Shown here: piece by piece, positions 13,857 through 25,589 of the stretch
Layout: each line of letters begins with the position of its first letter
Numbering within the stretch: the stretch's first letter is position 1
Assembly: GCA_015657535.1 (NCBI GenBank)
Contig: JADHZB010000715.1
Span: forward strand, 1 to 43,073
Reading direction: 5' to 3'
DNA: 43,073 nucleotides
From: Nephromyces sp. MM_2019
Taxonomy: Eukaryota; Apicomplexa; Aconoidasida; Nephromycida
The notes under the pieces: model-generated
Databases searched by the model: none
Told to the model about the DNA's origin: nothing
What the model saw: only the letters and a program-made list of their open reading frames with translations
Program-made: the position numbers and the translations under genes

Positions 13857-14270
13857 TGACGGTGTACAGCAATATTAAGGATTTATGTCTGATAAATCCA
13901 TGGTCCAATCCAGGAGCCGCCGTAGCTTAAAATATTTGCGTACCAACGGGGCATTCAAGCGCTATCGTGTGGCGAATCAAATCACTTCCTCTTAAGTATT
14001 CCAGTCTTTGTAGTTGGCTGTAGGAAAACAAGGGGTTGAATTGGTAATAGGTGATAATTAGTATGCGGAATAATTACAGGCACTAGCCATCTACCATACT
14101 TAGATGATTGATTCTTAAAAAAAACTGATGGAATCTCGAAGAAAAAGATTTCGCATCTTGCAGCATTTTTCTACTGCAAAAGTGCCCATGAAACCAGCAC
14201 GATGTGAAGGCTAAAATCCAGTGATACTGAAGCACATGTAGGAATTAAAAGTATTGGGGCAAAAGAAAGA

Positions 14271-17200
14271 TTATAGCATAGCGGCGCCCATCAATAAACT
14301 CACAAGGACTGCATCCAGGTAGTACTCAGAGAAGGATTGTAAATTCCTATTGAGCTTTCTCTTGTAGGAGCTCAGTCTAGGTGTACCGTCTACCTCTCCG
14401 ATAGCATCAAGGATCTCATTAGCGAGTACAATATACGAATCAAACACAGTTTGAGCATCACTCCTTTTTTTATCATCACTTAAGGGGCTGGTAAATATAC
14501 TATACAATGAATGAACCAGGGCGGTATCCACTTCATCTAGATTGAACATACTGGCAATCTGAAATGCGTTTTTACCCTCACCGAGGGCTACCCTGCGCTC
14601 CGCAACTTCTGAAGTTATATCATATCGATTGACAAAATTTTGAACATTTCTGTGGCTGCTGCTGTTGAAGACCAGAGCGAGATTAAGGTTCTGAATGCAG
14701 GAATTGTTAAAAAAATTGTTAGACAATCCATGGAATACGTGAGTATCTCTGGCACAACAGCATAGAAGATACTATACCATAGCATTGGAAACACAACATA
14801 CAGCCCTAATAACTCACAATGCCCGCGCTCCCACAGCAACGGCCAATACAGTAATGAAAAAATTTTCATGGAATATTTCGTTGAGAGTTACCTCAATCTA
14901 GAAGAGATGCAATATAAAAGTCAAATTCTGAGCCAGGCGAAAGAAAGTGCAATGACGCGACCACAATATTGATCTGCGGTCTTGCGTCATAACAATTTTA
15001 CTTTCAGAACACTGCAGGCGCAATAAAATCTGCGGCTCACCTGATAGTAAGTATTGATTACATCTTGAATTAAAGGAAGTAATTCATCAACTATCTCGAG
15101 ACGCCTAGTCTCTGGAGTTGTTGCTCCAGATTTGAAGCTCACACTAGTGTTTCCATAAATAATTTTGGTAGTGTAGCCATCCGCGTCCGAAAGCTTTCGG
15201 GAACGGACATTCTTGACAAGGCCATCGCCCGACAGAATTCCTTCACCCCTGATGGGAGCGTTACCCTCGAAGATGCGATCACCGCCAAGAGGATTCACAC
15301 TCTCCAGTATACCATCGCCGGAACGAAATGCGCCTCCATTGAGGAGGCCATCACCATTGAGGAGGCCATCATCATTGAGGAGGCCATTACCTTTGAGGAG
15401 GCCATTACCATTGAAGATGCCATCGCCGCCAAGAAGATTCACATTCTTCACTATACCATCGCCGGAACGAAATGCGCCTCCATTGAGGAGGCCATCACCA
15501 TTGAAAACTCCGTCTCCCTTGAAAACTCCGTCTCCCTTGAAAACTCCGTCTCCCTTGAAAACTCCGTCTCCCTTGAAAATTCTATCACCGACTTCCCTTC
15601 TTCGTATGATGTCTCCTAGCTTTCTCTGTAAATATTTCAAACATGCCATACAATAATAATATTGCCCTACGTACATATTCAAAAGGTAATGCACTATCAT
15701 TAATCAGGGCCGATATTGTGAATTGATATATTCTTGAATAAACTATTCAGCACAACGAATAACAGCAAAGCTGGTCTTACCGAAGAGTAGATTCCCAAAG
15801 ACTCAAAATCATCCACCGAAGACGATGACACCTGTTTACCATAAGCGGAATGAAAATAATTTTAATAGCGTTCAACTTTCACTGACAACGCTAAAATCGT
15901 ATGTTTCACAACACCGTATACCCATAGCACCGCAATATCAATATACTCTGAACGAATTTTCTTCTACCATTAATTATTGTGCGCTCATAAAAACAAGGGA
16001 TTAACATGAGCTAAAGACGTAATCTACAAACCTTCATAGAGGCGAAAAGGTTATCAAGCCCTTGAAGCTGCTTTTGGAGTTTTCGGGAGTGGGAATTCTT
16101 ATCAGATTTAAACACAACAAATTCTGTTGCGCTTGGATCAGTCGAATCGCTAACTTCAACCCTAACAAAGATGGGAGTATCAAAATTATTGTAATGCAGA
16201 GGCAGGTGATCAACTAGAGTTTGCTCCGCCGCAGTTAAGGCCACATCGGATGCGCTACAGTCAGAATCAGACTCAGGATCGCATTCACTCTGCAATCGCC
16301 TATCAGAAAACAAGCCTCCTACCAGCCGAGATACTTTCTTAGCCAAGAAATTAATGGCACTATCTGCACGTAACATCTCGTTGTTCATATTTACGATATT
16401 TGCGTCAAGACTATCATGGGTGGATCTAATCTCATCAATTGCATTTTGGTCTTTAACCTGCAAAAGAAAAATCTCAGTATTTTAATGTATAAATTTTTCA
16501 GGACTTGGTAAGAGAAACTCGCGAGTAGGGTTTGCACAATTTATTCTCGTGCAAGCAACGCACCAGTAATTAACAGATCGACGCATAACATATGTTCCAC
16601 CTCAAAAGTAAAAAAAAGTTGCACGCTTCTCCGCCATGCTTTAATCGCTAAGCGAGTCGGAGCTGATATGGACATCTAATTCTATGAAATCGTTTTGACA
16701 ATAATATGAAGAAGCAAGTATACTAAAAAAAATGGGTACGCTATTATTAAAATAAAAGTATGTAGCCTCTAAAGAAGCATCTCTGCTTACCTCGGTAAGA
16801 TCCACAGAATCTCCAACGAAAGTTAGCACGTCATCTACATAACGTCTATCAATAACATAAAGACCCGTGTCGATATCCTCTATTAGTGTACTGAGTGCCG
16901 CTATGCTGCTTCGAATTTCTTTAAGCAAAATACTGTCGATCCCACTAGCTTGCTGAAAAAAAACAACGTAATATTCGTAAAGGCCTAATACTTGCCAACT
17001 TTTATCTCATTATTCCATCAAAACAAATGGTGTTCGTTTTGCATCATTTTCAAGCGGCATAAAATCTAAGACAAGAAGCAACATTAAATAAATAGTGAAG
17101 TTAAATCGATCGCCAGAGGCACTTACCAAGCCAGTCAAAACTGCAGTATAATCTTCGTATTTTCGAAGAGCTTCAGTCCGGTAGATGGTTGCATTCTTCA

Positions 17201-18317
17201 GGTAATTTAACATAACGTTCAGATGCACGCCAATAACCCTTTGCAGTATCGCATTATCTGTCAGAAGAGTGCCAATTCTCTGAGAAAAAGTGAAAGGATT
17301 AAAATCTTGTCATAGTCCTATCACATCGTGTCACACAGTAGTATTCCTCATATAATGCTGCATAAAAATCATAATCCCAGCGTAATAATACTGTAAATCA
17401 GATTCGACCATTACTGAAGTAGAGCCTGAATCTACTATGAATTGGATGATACTGGGGCAGCATATAATGTAAATAATTACATACATGGACCATGCCAGAC
17501 TAATAACAGAAAATTTCTGTTAAACTAGTGATCATGCCTTGTGTGGCATTATGTCACTTTCCTTGCGAAGTAGTATTCTAATGATTAAAATCAAAACTTT
17601 TAAATGTGGAGTACCGGATAAGCTCTTTAAATTCCTTCTACTTACGTTTTTCAAAATGTTAATATCAAAGAGACCATTAATCAACGAATTATCTTTTGTA
17701 TCGTCCTCATTGTAGGTAATGATATCATCCAGAATATCTTTAATAATCTCATAACGCGTTGCTCCATTATATCTTAGTTCAGTGGGCGCATCCGGAAGAA
17801 CAGCTTCAGTTGAGTCTTCATTCTTCTTTAGAATACCGCCATTTCTCAACCCTTTACCCGATCTAACTCGTAGCATACGCGATGGGCTGTGCTGACTGTC
17901 CTCATTTAGTCTCCGCACAGGGGCACCATCATTGAGGCGTGCCTACAACGAAGGGATAATGCAGTTAAAAACGGTATCTAAATAACATAATAAATCAACC
18001 AGTAGGCAATAGAAGGGCTACATGTCTCGAATACTCACGAATGGAAAAGATATTTCCTTGGGCGGAAACGCAAATATTCTACTGGGTCAAATCATCACCA
18101 TTCAAGAGAGTGACTAGGCTTGCGCCAAGACACTCAAGATGTGACGCTTTCATGAATTATATCATGTATGCTACCAAATACAATACTCAAGCTTTCCTGA
18201 AGCTCATGAAATCTTTACAGATATTCAGCGAAAATGTACCTGGCATAGTTGGATGCTGGAGAAGGCAGCCAATTCAAGCAGCATAAAAACGCAAAATAAT
18301 CCGCCGATTCCCTTCAT
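14271..18317 (-). CDS. Secreted protein with hexapeptide repeats and RxLx(E/D)-like motifs, 7 exons
   Basis: Exons on the minus strand: 18317-18240, 17942-17646, 17279-17127, 16952-16791, 16457-16032, 15625-15041 and 14690-14271 (TAA). Every intron is phase 0 with GT-AG ends, and the total is 707 codons including the stop. Exon 1 encodes a textbook signal peptide of about 26 residues (MKGIGG, then a hydrophobic core FCVFMLLELAAF, then SSIQLCQ). RRLNE follows at residues 36-40, similar to the RxLxE/Q/D (PEXEL) and RRL (TEXEL) sites used for export in Plasmodium and Toxoplasma. Similar motifs recur: RRLQS about 283, RKLGD 373, RKLSD 515, RRLEI 546. Residues 385-510 are 21 hexads of the form GDGVFK or GDGLLN. 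The rest is helical and acidic, with a Ser/Asp/Cys stretch about 288-300. No membrane segment is evident apart from a mildly hydrophobic C-terminus (AVLVSLLMGAAML). No catalytic motif is seen. A secreted or surface protein of a parasite-like cell is inference. The last intron could be spliced differently. Confidence 0.65.
14814..14897 (-). CDS. Possible alternative terminal exon of the secreted-protein gene
   Basis: After a strong acceptor (GCATCTCTTCTAG) the frame reads IEVTLNEIFHENFF and ends GARAL with a TGA, in phase 0 like every other exon of this gene. It could follow exon 15625-15041 directly and give a protein ending in a short hydrophobic tail, resembling the normal C-terminus (YYLDAVLVSLLMGA). 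The stop overlaps a good donor, GTGAGT at 14817, so it could also be an internal exon. That donor is phase 2 and does not fit the long frame of exon 14690-14271. Confidence 0.3.
   Translation of the reverse strand: MEVTLNEIFHENFFITVLAVAVGARAL
15230..15610 (-). repeat. 18-bp tandem coding repeat (hexapeptide array)
   Basis: In-frame repeats of 18 bases, each coding one hexad of the secreted protein. Four identical copies lie at 15501-15572, with the diverging copies to the left. On top of this there is a 144-bp (8-unit) duplication: the block beginning ACCATCGCCGGAACG at 15311 recurs at 15455. The identical copies sit at the end of the array nearest the signal peptide, suggesting recent expansion there. 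Confidence 0.9.
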
Positions 18318-21300
18318 CTTCAAACTTCAAGGAAACTGCAAACATTGAAAGTTTTAAAATATTTCGATCGGGTCATAACTCAATTGGAACATGGAAATAT
18401 GCGCTTCGAAAACGTCTACTTTTTAACTGAAAAGGTGTAACATTCTGCAGACTTACGCAAATGATGTGAATATTCATGAAGTTTAATATATTTAATATTC
18501 CGCCATTCCTCTTATTATCGCCATTATCACTCCATTTACTTAATCCAGCATTTAACCAACTCCAAATGCCAATGTTTCCATCGTTTGACTACGATTTTCA
18601 AATTCTAGCGGCTCATTATGGTCAACGTGACTTACATATAAACAAATTGTAGTAATATGGTCTATAGTGAGTCACTATATATCATCACAAATTATGGGAC
18701 GCTTTCGGTAACTAAGTTTTATCACGCCGAAAAGCGTTTGGCCAGTATCAATACTTATAAATATTTGTTCCGTGCCGCTAGAGATAAAGATTAAATACCA
18801 AAATCCAAAGTTATGGCAACACACAGTGGGAAACACTGCCGTGGTGGTAAGCATATTCCCGGCATGATCTAATTGGTATGAGATATGTTGCATTGAGATT
18901 TCAAAAAATTGTTACGTACCGCAATTTAACCTGAACAATAGACCTCCGTTAATGACACAACAATCCAGGTTAGAAGCTGGTGGTATAGCAAGTTCAGAAA
19001 GTCGCACGGAAATTAGCAATCCTTGCTCCAAGAATATTGTTTTAGGATGCAATTTTCACCAATGGAGGAAAACTGGTAAAAAGCCAAGGGTTTGAGACAC
19101 GATGTTCGCTTAGAATGCGACACGTTCAAAGGATAATTAAAGGAAGATAGCCTTCAGTACTGTTACAGAGGTCAAGTGTCCGTCTTAAAGTAAATTTAAG
19201 TAAAAATGAAATGATCGCGGTAATACGAAGCAGTAGTACAGCAAATTATTGCAGCTAAGGTACTAGAAATGTTAGCCCGTTAAAAAAAGTCTTAAAACCT
19301 TAGAATAGCCAGAAAATCCTAAAGTTCTTGTAGTGCTCGTTCTAGGTGCATTTAAAATATTCAAAAAAGTACGAAAAAATGAAGCTACAAAAAAAAAATC
19401 AATAATTTGAAAAGTATTTAATCACTTTTTAAAAAAATTCATGCCGCTGCGCTCCAGCAACTGCGTAACACAATAAGATATATCTCTCATTCGTACGGTA
19501 ATATATACATTATTACGCAAGTATTTTGGCGCTGAAGCTCTTTAAATCATATTCAGTGTCAAAACAAAATTTATACGCCACCTCTTTATCAGCAAAGTAT
19601 AAGTTTTTGTTGCGACAGTATCTATTAAATGTATTTATGAGCGGCGTTCCACGTAGTGATATAAAGCGAATCGAAGGTTTTGAGACTACATCGGGAAGCA
19701 AAGCAGAAATACACAAGGGGATGGAAGTGCGGCGAACAGACAGGCTTTCTATCCATGGAGAGACTCCTAGGAGATCTCCCGGGAACCCAACCCACATTTT
19801 CCCCGCGCAGGAGAGACGCGGAGCGCCGAAAATGCTGTCCTGCGCCGCAGGAAAATTTGGGCGAAGACATTGGCAAATTCCATTGTTTAAGTGGGATCCC
19901 TCAGTTCCACGGCAGTGCGTCTCCAAAGTACTATGTGACAGGTTCTTTTCTCTCGTATTTATACTGTATGCTGATTTCCCTTCGATAGGGCGAACAAGTA
20001 AGGAACCCACGAAACACGCGTAAGTTCAATATGCTGGAAAATTTAAAGAGATAACACGAACTGCCTAGCTGACGCTGCTGCGAGATAGAAATTTAGCGAA
20101 GCCATTCAAAAAAGAGCGTTTACAAGCATCATAGCGAAAAAAAGCTGTCGCGATCACCTTATAAGCTTGCTGCCCTTTTGTTTCCAACAGACATAAAGAA
20201 GTTATGACGCGTCTTACAATGCGGACCTTGCCACGCTACGATACACCTAGATTCTGATTTTACAATTTAGCTACTTTATATTTTTAAGCACTTGCAGATG
20301 CTGAGTCTTTTTTTTGCAGCTAGATGTTGACTATGTGAGCTTCCTGTGCTTCCTCAGATAAAAAATCAAACAACCTAGTTATTTTATCATGCGACTGGAG
20401 GAAGTAGCGAAGCACATCAAGAATAAATTCCAGCAACTAACGCCAATCAATTAATTAGAGTTAAATTTGCTCAAGGGTATGCATCCCTTATGATTCCATG
20501 TGTCTTTACTTGCAAGAAATTTTGTAAGACAAACGTGCGGTGTTACCCTTAATTAAGCAATCTCTTTCACCCTAGCAAACATATGCCGCAGTGTTAACGT
20601 GGATGATAATGTGTTATCAGTCGTATTTGTGACATCTCTTAAGCTGTTGCTCCATCGTAAAGGCTTTCTAACTTTTAGATAATGCTGGCTTACATCTAAC
20701 GCGAGTACACCGGCTTTGGCTGTACTGGCACCTAACGATTGACAGAGATACAGCCCTACGGTGAAGGTCTCGCTTTTTAACTTGTGTAGCTTGTATTAAT
20801 GCTGGTTCTTATATTTTTGTAAAAGTGGATGGGCTTGTCTGTGTTATTGGAACTACTTTCGAAAATAGTAGCTTTAAGTGAATATTACGCACATCTTTCA
20901 GAATATCTTCGTTGGGGAAGAGATGCTAAGACGAAGGAACTGCTACAAGGGAAATTTTCCTTTTTGAAAGAATAATTCAACACATTTCCCTATAAGACTA
21001 CTTTGCATAGAAGGCCGTTCCGGTTGAGCCTAATTCTCAAGCAGAGTACTGGGTTGGTAATGCTAAAACACGACACCACGCTAATCCCACCTTCACACGT
21101 CGATACAATTATCGCATAAAGTCTTGATCTAAGCTATCGAATTCCTGCGTATAGAAGGTAATGTTATTTGAGCATCATCTGAAATTTACCGCTTAATTCG
21201 ACTCTGGATTTAGGGAGGTGCTCCGCTAGCCATGCGCATTGTGGTGCTGCCCATTCTAAAATAGCGTTATTTATTTGCTCAGATAGAAAGTCTGATGTTT

Positions 21301-24300
21301 TACGTAGCAATCCCATAATTTTACTCTTTTGGAATCCAAAAAAGAAAATGAGCACCGCAGGTAGCTTACAGTTTATAGACTTCTTTTTATCATAAAGCTA
21401 TTCTCTGCACATGCTCCCTAAGTTGTATGTATGTCGTACAGAGTAAGAGGCCAATACTTTGTAGCTCAACAGCCATTTAAATACATTTTAAACTTAATTT
21501 TCCATTTATTTTCACGATGATAGCGTCTCTATGGCAGTGGCAAATACACGAAAAAAAATTCACTCACGAAATTGGGTGAACAACAGAAGGAACCTCATTC
21601 GAAAGCATCCGCAAAGGATGCTTAATGACTATTGTAAGATGTGCTGCAACTGGAGACACAGCAGTCGGTCACACGAATAACTTCGAAAAATAGGATCCAC
21701 GCAAGGTTACCGTCATTTCGCAATCAAGTACTTATCGAAGCAAATACGGCGAAGAATTGCCCCGCTAACGTGAAGTGTTCAAATACTATGAAGAGTGCTT
21801 TTCTAGGGGTAGTGCTCTAATCATTTCATTCACTGCAAATCACAAATATAGGATGCCACGCAGAGTAGCAGATTGCTGCAGGCTATGTGGCATGTGCTCA
21901 AGAAACGGCTGCGTGCAGTGCTGATATTCTTCCACTGCGTGGCGACCCATCTTAAGGTTGATTCACACACCAAGCGACTCATGCAACACCTAACCATAAC
22001 ATAGTTCCCACACCCATATTAACCGTCGTATCCGTTCAAACCGCTTAAATGAACAGAACGATAGTGTGTGCACAATGGTACCAGACGATGTAGCTCTTCC
22101 TGTATACCGCTGAACCGCTTCCTCGGGACTGGACGAAAGGTAGAGCACCGTGGCTCTGTCAGTGTGATAACCTATGATTTGAGTACCACAGCTCCACAAC
22201 ACAAGAAAGCACATCCACCCATGCATAAGATGACACATAAAATATCCTTGCATGCTGCAAAAAAAGCGGATGAAAACGGTCACTGCGCGCTCGCGCATTT
22301 ATTCCAGGTAAGCTCAGCTTCGATTCTAGCATAGGTAGCGAAATTAAATATCTACGATGAAATAGAGCTGTCTTAAGCAGCATAACCAACACACAGTACC
22401 TTTGCGCACGGCGGCCGCCTCTAAATAGTGTAAAAAAATTTATGCGAGTATGCTTTCACCTCTAATTTCGTACGCAAGTCGCTAAAAGCAAGCGTTGTTG
22501 CAAGGCGATATGAAACAGGAACTTCACGAAGAAAGCCAGGAGACGGCCTCAAGGGCTTGAGCGATACGGCACTGCAGCAAGCACCTGGTTGAACATAGCC
22601 CAGCATAGGCGTATAGTAGTTTCGCTACTTGCTTTATCATGCGATTAAATTCTCGAGTATATCCAGGTAAAAATCCTGTAGCAACCACTGGCCTCGCACA
22701 ACTCTACCCCCGACAATTACCATGATATCCAACGCTTATAGCAAAGCGCAGAATGCTTTTATCGGGACTTCAAGAAAATATTTTTCCAACATGAACTTGT
22801 ATTTGTGCTCAACCTGATTATTTGAACTATACACGACACACCACAACTGCAAAGCGGAACAGATGAGCCTTACTGCTATGAGGATGCTGCGGAGGATTGA
22901 TACTGACAGGGGTGTACAGCAGAGGTATAAAGATTAACTTAGACCTAAACTACTGTTAAGTCTACCTACTCTGAGATTCGCGATGTGCAAAACCAGATAA
23001 ATCCCAACTTCAGAGCCCAACGTCAAACAACATGGCCAGGAATACGAGCCTGTGTATATAGCAGATATACAGCATGAGCGCCATATTTATGCGCTTCATG
23101 CGCGCATATACGAGTAAAAGCGAGACATACCATCGTGCATACATAATGAAGCCAACTCAAGTAGCAGGGAGCATATAACTTCCCCCATGTGCACGGATAG
23201 ACCCTAATGCAAGTATAAGCAGCAGCGTATATAAAATTCAGCGCTCATCCACATGAAAACATGCATGCACAAAATTCACCGTAGACCGCCAAGTGGAAAC
23301 TCTATATATTACAATATATCCACGCATTTTATATCTTCAAATGTAAATCAAAGCATCCAGAAAAACTGAAACGATACACAGTAGCAAACCAGCAAGAAAA
23401 CCCCAGAGCCTTGACTAGTAAGAAGATTTTCAGCACCGCCACTGCAGCCGCATCTGCAGACTACATGCTTCAGTTAAAGCTAAAAAATTTAAAGCTGGGG
23501 AAACGCGCAGGAAAACGACATTAAAATTATGGGAGAGCTACAAGAAGCATCCTCTTGCCATCTTCCTACCTTGGGAGGCATCTTTACACACCAAAAAAGT
23601 GACTGAGTACGAACTGGTGACGAAACTCCAACCTTCAGCAGTTGCAAAAGGGGTGTTTAATTGCCCTAGACACAAGATGCAAGGGAATGCATCTCTCGCA
23701 TCTAGGATGGAAAACTAACAAAAACTGACTACTTGGAAAAGAAATGCAATCTACGTAAACAACTGAAATGACCTTTCCTTTATAAAGTAATTCACCGTAA
23801 CCAAAAGCAATAAGATCATCAAATCTGTATGGGATTCTCACTGATCAGCAACATTTTCCACAAGCCGCACTCAGCAGGTATTTTCCATCTTAACGTTTAG
23901 AGGTTTTCAAACTACAATGTCGAAAGAGTACAATGATATGTCAATCCTCAAAACCCCTAGGGAAGTTACAACCGTAGGCGTAGGCAAGATCACGAAATTA
24001 CTCTTAAACAAGGCTGAGACCACTGGGAACACATTTTGAACTAGCCCTAACCCATTTAATTACATTTCAACGAATCGTAGAAACAACCCAAAACAGCTGG
24101 AAATATCCCTTCTTTTTGGGAATAAAAAAATTCTCCGCATCACTTCCCCCATGTGTACATAGATACCATAACCCTTTAAATTTCTGCACTTTTTCTGTAT
24201 CGTTGCTTCGCGGTTTGAGCAGTTCCGACATAAACAATCACATCATTAATATTAAAAACAGTAGTAGCTAATGCAGGAATATAAACACTGCAAGATGACA

Positions 24301-24340
24301 TTACAACGATACATAGTTCCCATAAGCAAGGCTCAGCTTC
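18318..24340. other. 6 kb without a convincing gene
   Basis: Between the start of the secreted-protein gene and the stop of eS26, both on the minus strand. The plus strand is A/C-rich, like an intron or UTR of a left-going transcript. Short ORFs occur on both strands (for example about 100 codons at 21990-22334) but overlap one another and lack a consistent splice chain. The promoter of the secreted-protein gene should lie just right of 18317, but no motif stands out. The only compositional outlier is the block at 19513-20023. Confidence 0.45.
19513..20023. other. GC-rich block open in several frames on both strands
   Basis: Frames of 165 codons are open on the plus strand (19526-20023) and on the minus strand (19513-20010), and shorter ones overlap. 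The core (about 19680-19920) is much richer in G and C than its surroundings and holds adjacent palindromic sites (CCTAGG, AGATCT, CCCGGG) and CCGCG/CGCGG arms. Neither translation resembles a family I know. High GC alone can keep several frames open, so a coding role on either strand is unproven. Confidence 0.3.
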
Positions 24341-25589
24341 CTATACTTTTTGTGCAAGGGGTCCATCAATAGCGTTTACTTTGCGAGGATTCTCCCTCTT
24401 CTTCCTGTCTGCCACAGACCGTACGCGTACCACTCTGGAGTGTATCGCGCACGAGACACAGTAATACTGCTTTATATATAGCTTAGGAAGCTGGAAGGCT
24501 GCAAAAATTAATAATTGTAAAGTTTATCATAAGAGATGCAAAATAAATCAGGCATTGCGTCTTCTTGGAGAGATAAATAAAGCATTAAATGATCAACAAA
24601 GGAAGCTTAAACTACATATAGGAAAGCTTAAACAAAAAATTATCCAAAGTAAGTAAAAAACGCATTCCCTAGATACTTATAATCTACTGCACATAATAAC
24701 CAAGTTAGGATAATTATGCCGCAGTGCGCACACACCATTCATCTGTACTAGGCGCTAGTATCTTTTCGTGCATACAGTATGCTAAGCTACTTAAATTAAC
24801 CGAAAATGAATTCATCAAATTAAAGCTTTCACGAGAACAACCAGCCATAGAATCATTATCAAAGTTAAAACCTGCATTCGACGCCTCTACATGAGACACT
24901 GCAGGAAACATTTCTACAATAACTATTGGCTCAGCGTATTCATTGTAGGAGACTGTCTACATGCTAGTAACCCGGTCACTCTATCGTAAACCCATATTTA
25001 ATGGATCATGTTCACATAAAGGGTACGTTTAACCAAAAAATAACTTGGGTTAAGCAACCTTGAAATCATTAGTAGCTCCCTAGGGAAAAAAGAAAGTTTT
25101 ATTAGAGGTGAACCATACACATTGATTACAAAAAATAAGGCACTCAAAATTGCTTGCTTCGCAAAAAAAATTTTTCCCTTTGTAAAAAAGCTTGTAAATC
25201 AAAGAAAACGAATTATACTACATGGAGATTCTACTCCGCAGCTTACCCTGGTTGGATACACAAAAAAAAAACTCCAAGTTTTTATTCATGTACACTGTTT
25301 ATGTACTTTAAATTTTAATGAAGCATCCTCAATAAATTTTAATGAAACAACCAATTATATTCCGGCTAAAGAACCAAGGCAGAAGACTCATAAACTCACT
25401 TGCAGGATTCGCAAAGGCAGAGGCAATTTTGATGTCCCTCTGTGAAGAAGCATCAACAATATTCCTAACATTAAAACGCTTGATGGCCTTGTCCTTAGGC
25501 ACTGCACGACCACAGTTGCTACACCTTATAGTCAACACATGGCCGCGACCTTTTTTGGCCCTTCCGGCATTACGTCTCTTAGTAGGCAT
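24341..25589 (-). CDS. RPS26: 40S ribosomal protein eS26, 2 exons
   Basis: Exons on the minus strand are 25589-25400 and 24498-24341, joined across a 901-bp GT-AG intron (donor GCAA/GTGAGT, acceptor TTTTTGCAG, phase 1), and give 115 residues ending in TAG. eS26 is a small-subunit protein near the mRNA exit site that contacts mRNA upstream of the start codon. The N-terminus [10 protein letters not shown], the block [30 protein letters not shown], then [19 protein letters not shown] and VRVRS match the family along its length. The zinc-binding cysteines are present (C23, C26, C77, C80). The ATG at 25589 is the family start; an in-frame upstream start would add seven unrelated residues. Compared with the human and Plasmodium proteins as I recall them, three extra residues (ANP, 60-62) sit just before the splice junction. 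The C-terminal tail is basic and ends LAQKV. Confidence 0.97.

Larger units (their letters stand above)
11578..14270. other. Convergent intergenic region
   Basis: This lies between the 3' ends of the EF-hand gene (plus) and the secreted-protein gene (minus). Left of about 12.2 kb the plus strand resembles the T-rich right-going side. From about 12.4 kb it becomes A/C-rich, as in the minus-strand gene region. Apart from two weak small ORFs (listed separately) I see no gene, RNA or repeat. Confidence 0.5.

Noticed and set aside
15213..15656. Pro/Ser/Arg-rich 147-codon frame on the plus strand
   Set aside because: It is the antisense shadow of the hexapeptide-repeat exon, which has splice support and a signal peptide on the minus strand.
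22068..22334. 88-codon plus-strand frame ending near a good donor (CAG/GTAAGC at about 22307)
   Set aside because: No matching downstream exon found, overlapped by two minus-strand frames, and it runs against the local base skew.
24714..24911. 65-codon ATG-to-stop frame on the minus strand
   Set aside because: Lies wholly inside the eS26 intron, has no family resemblance and is short enough to be chance; kept only as a remark.
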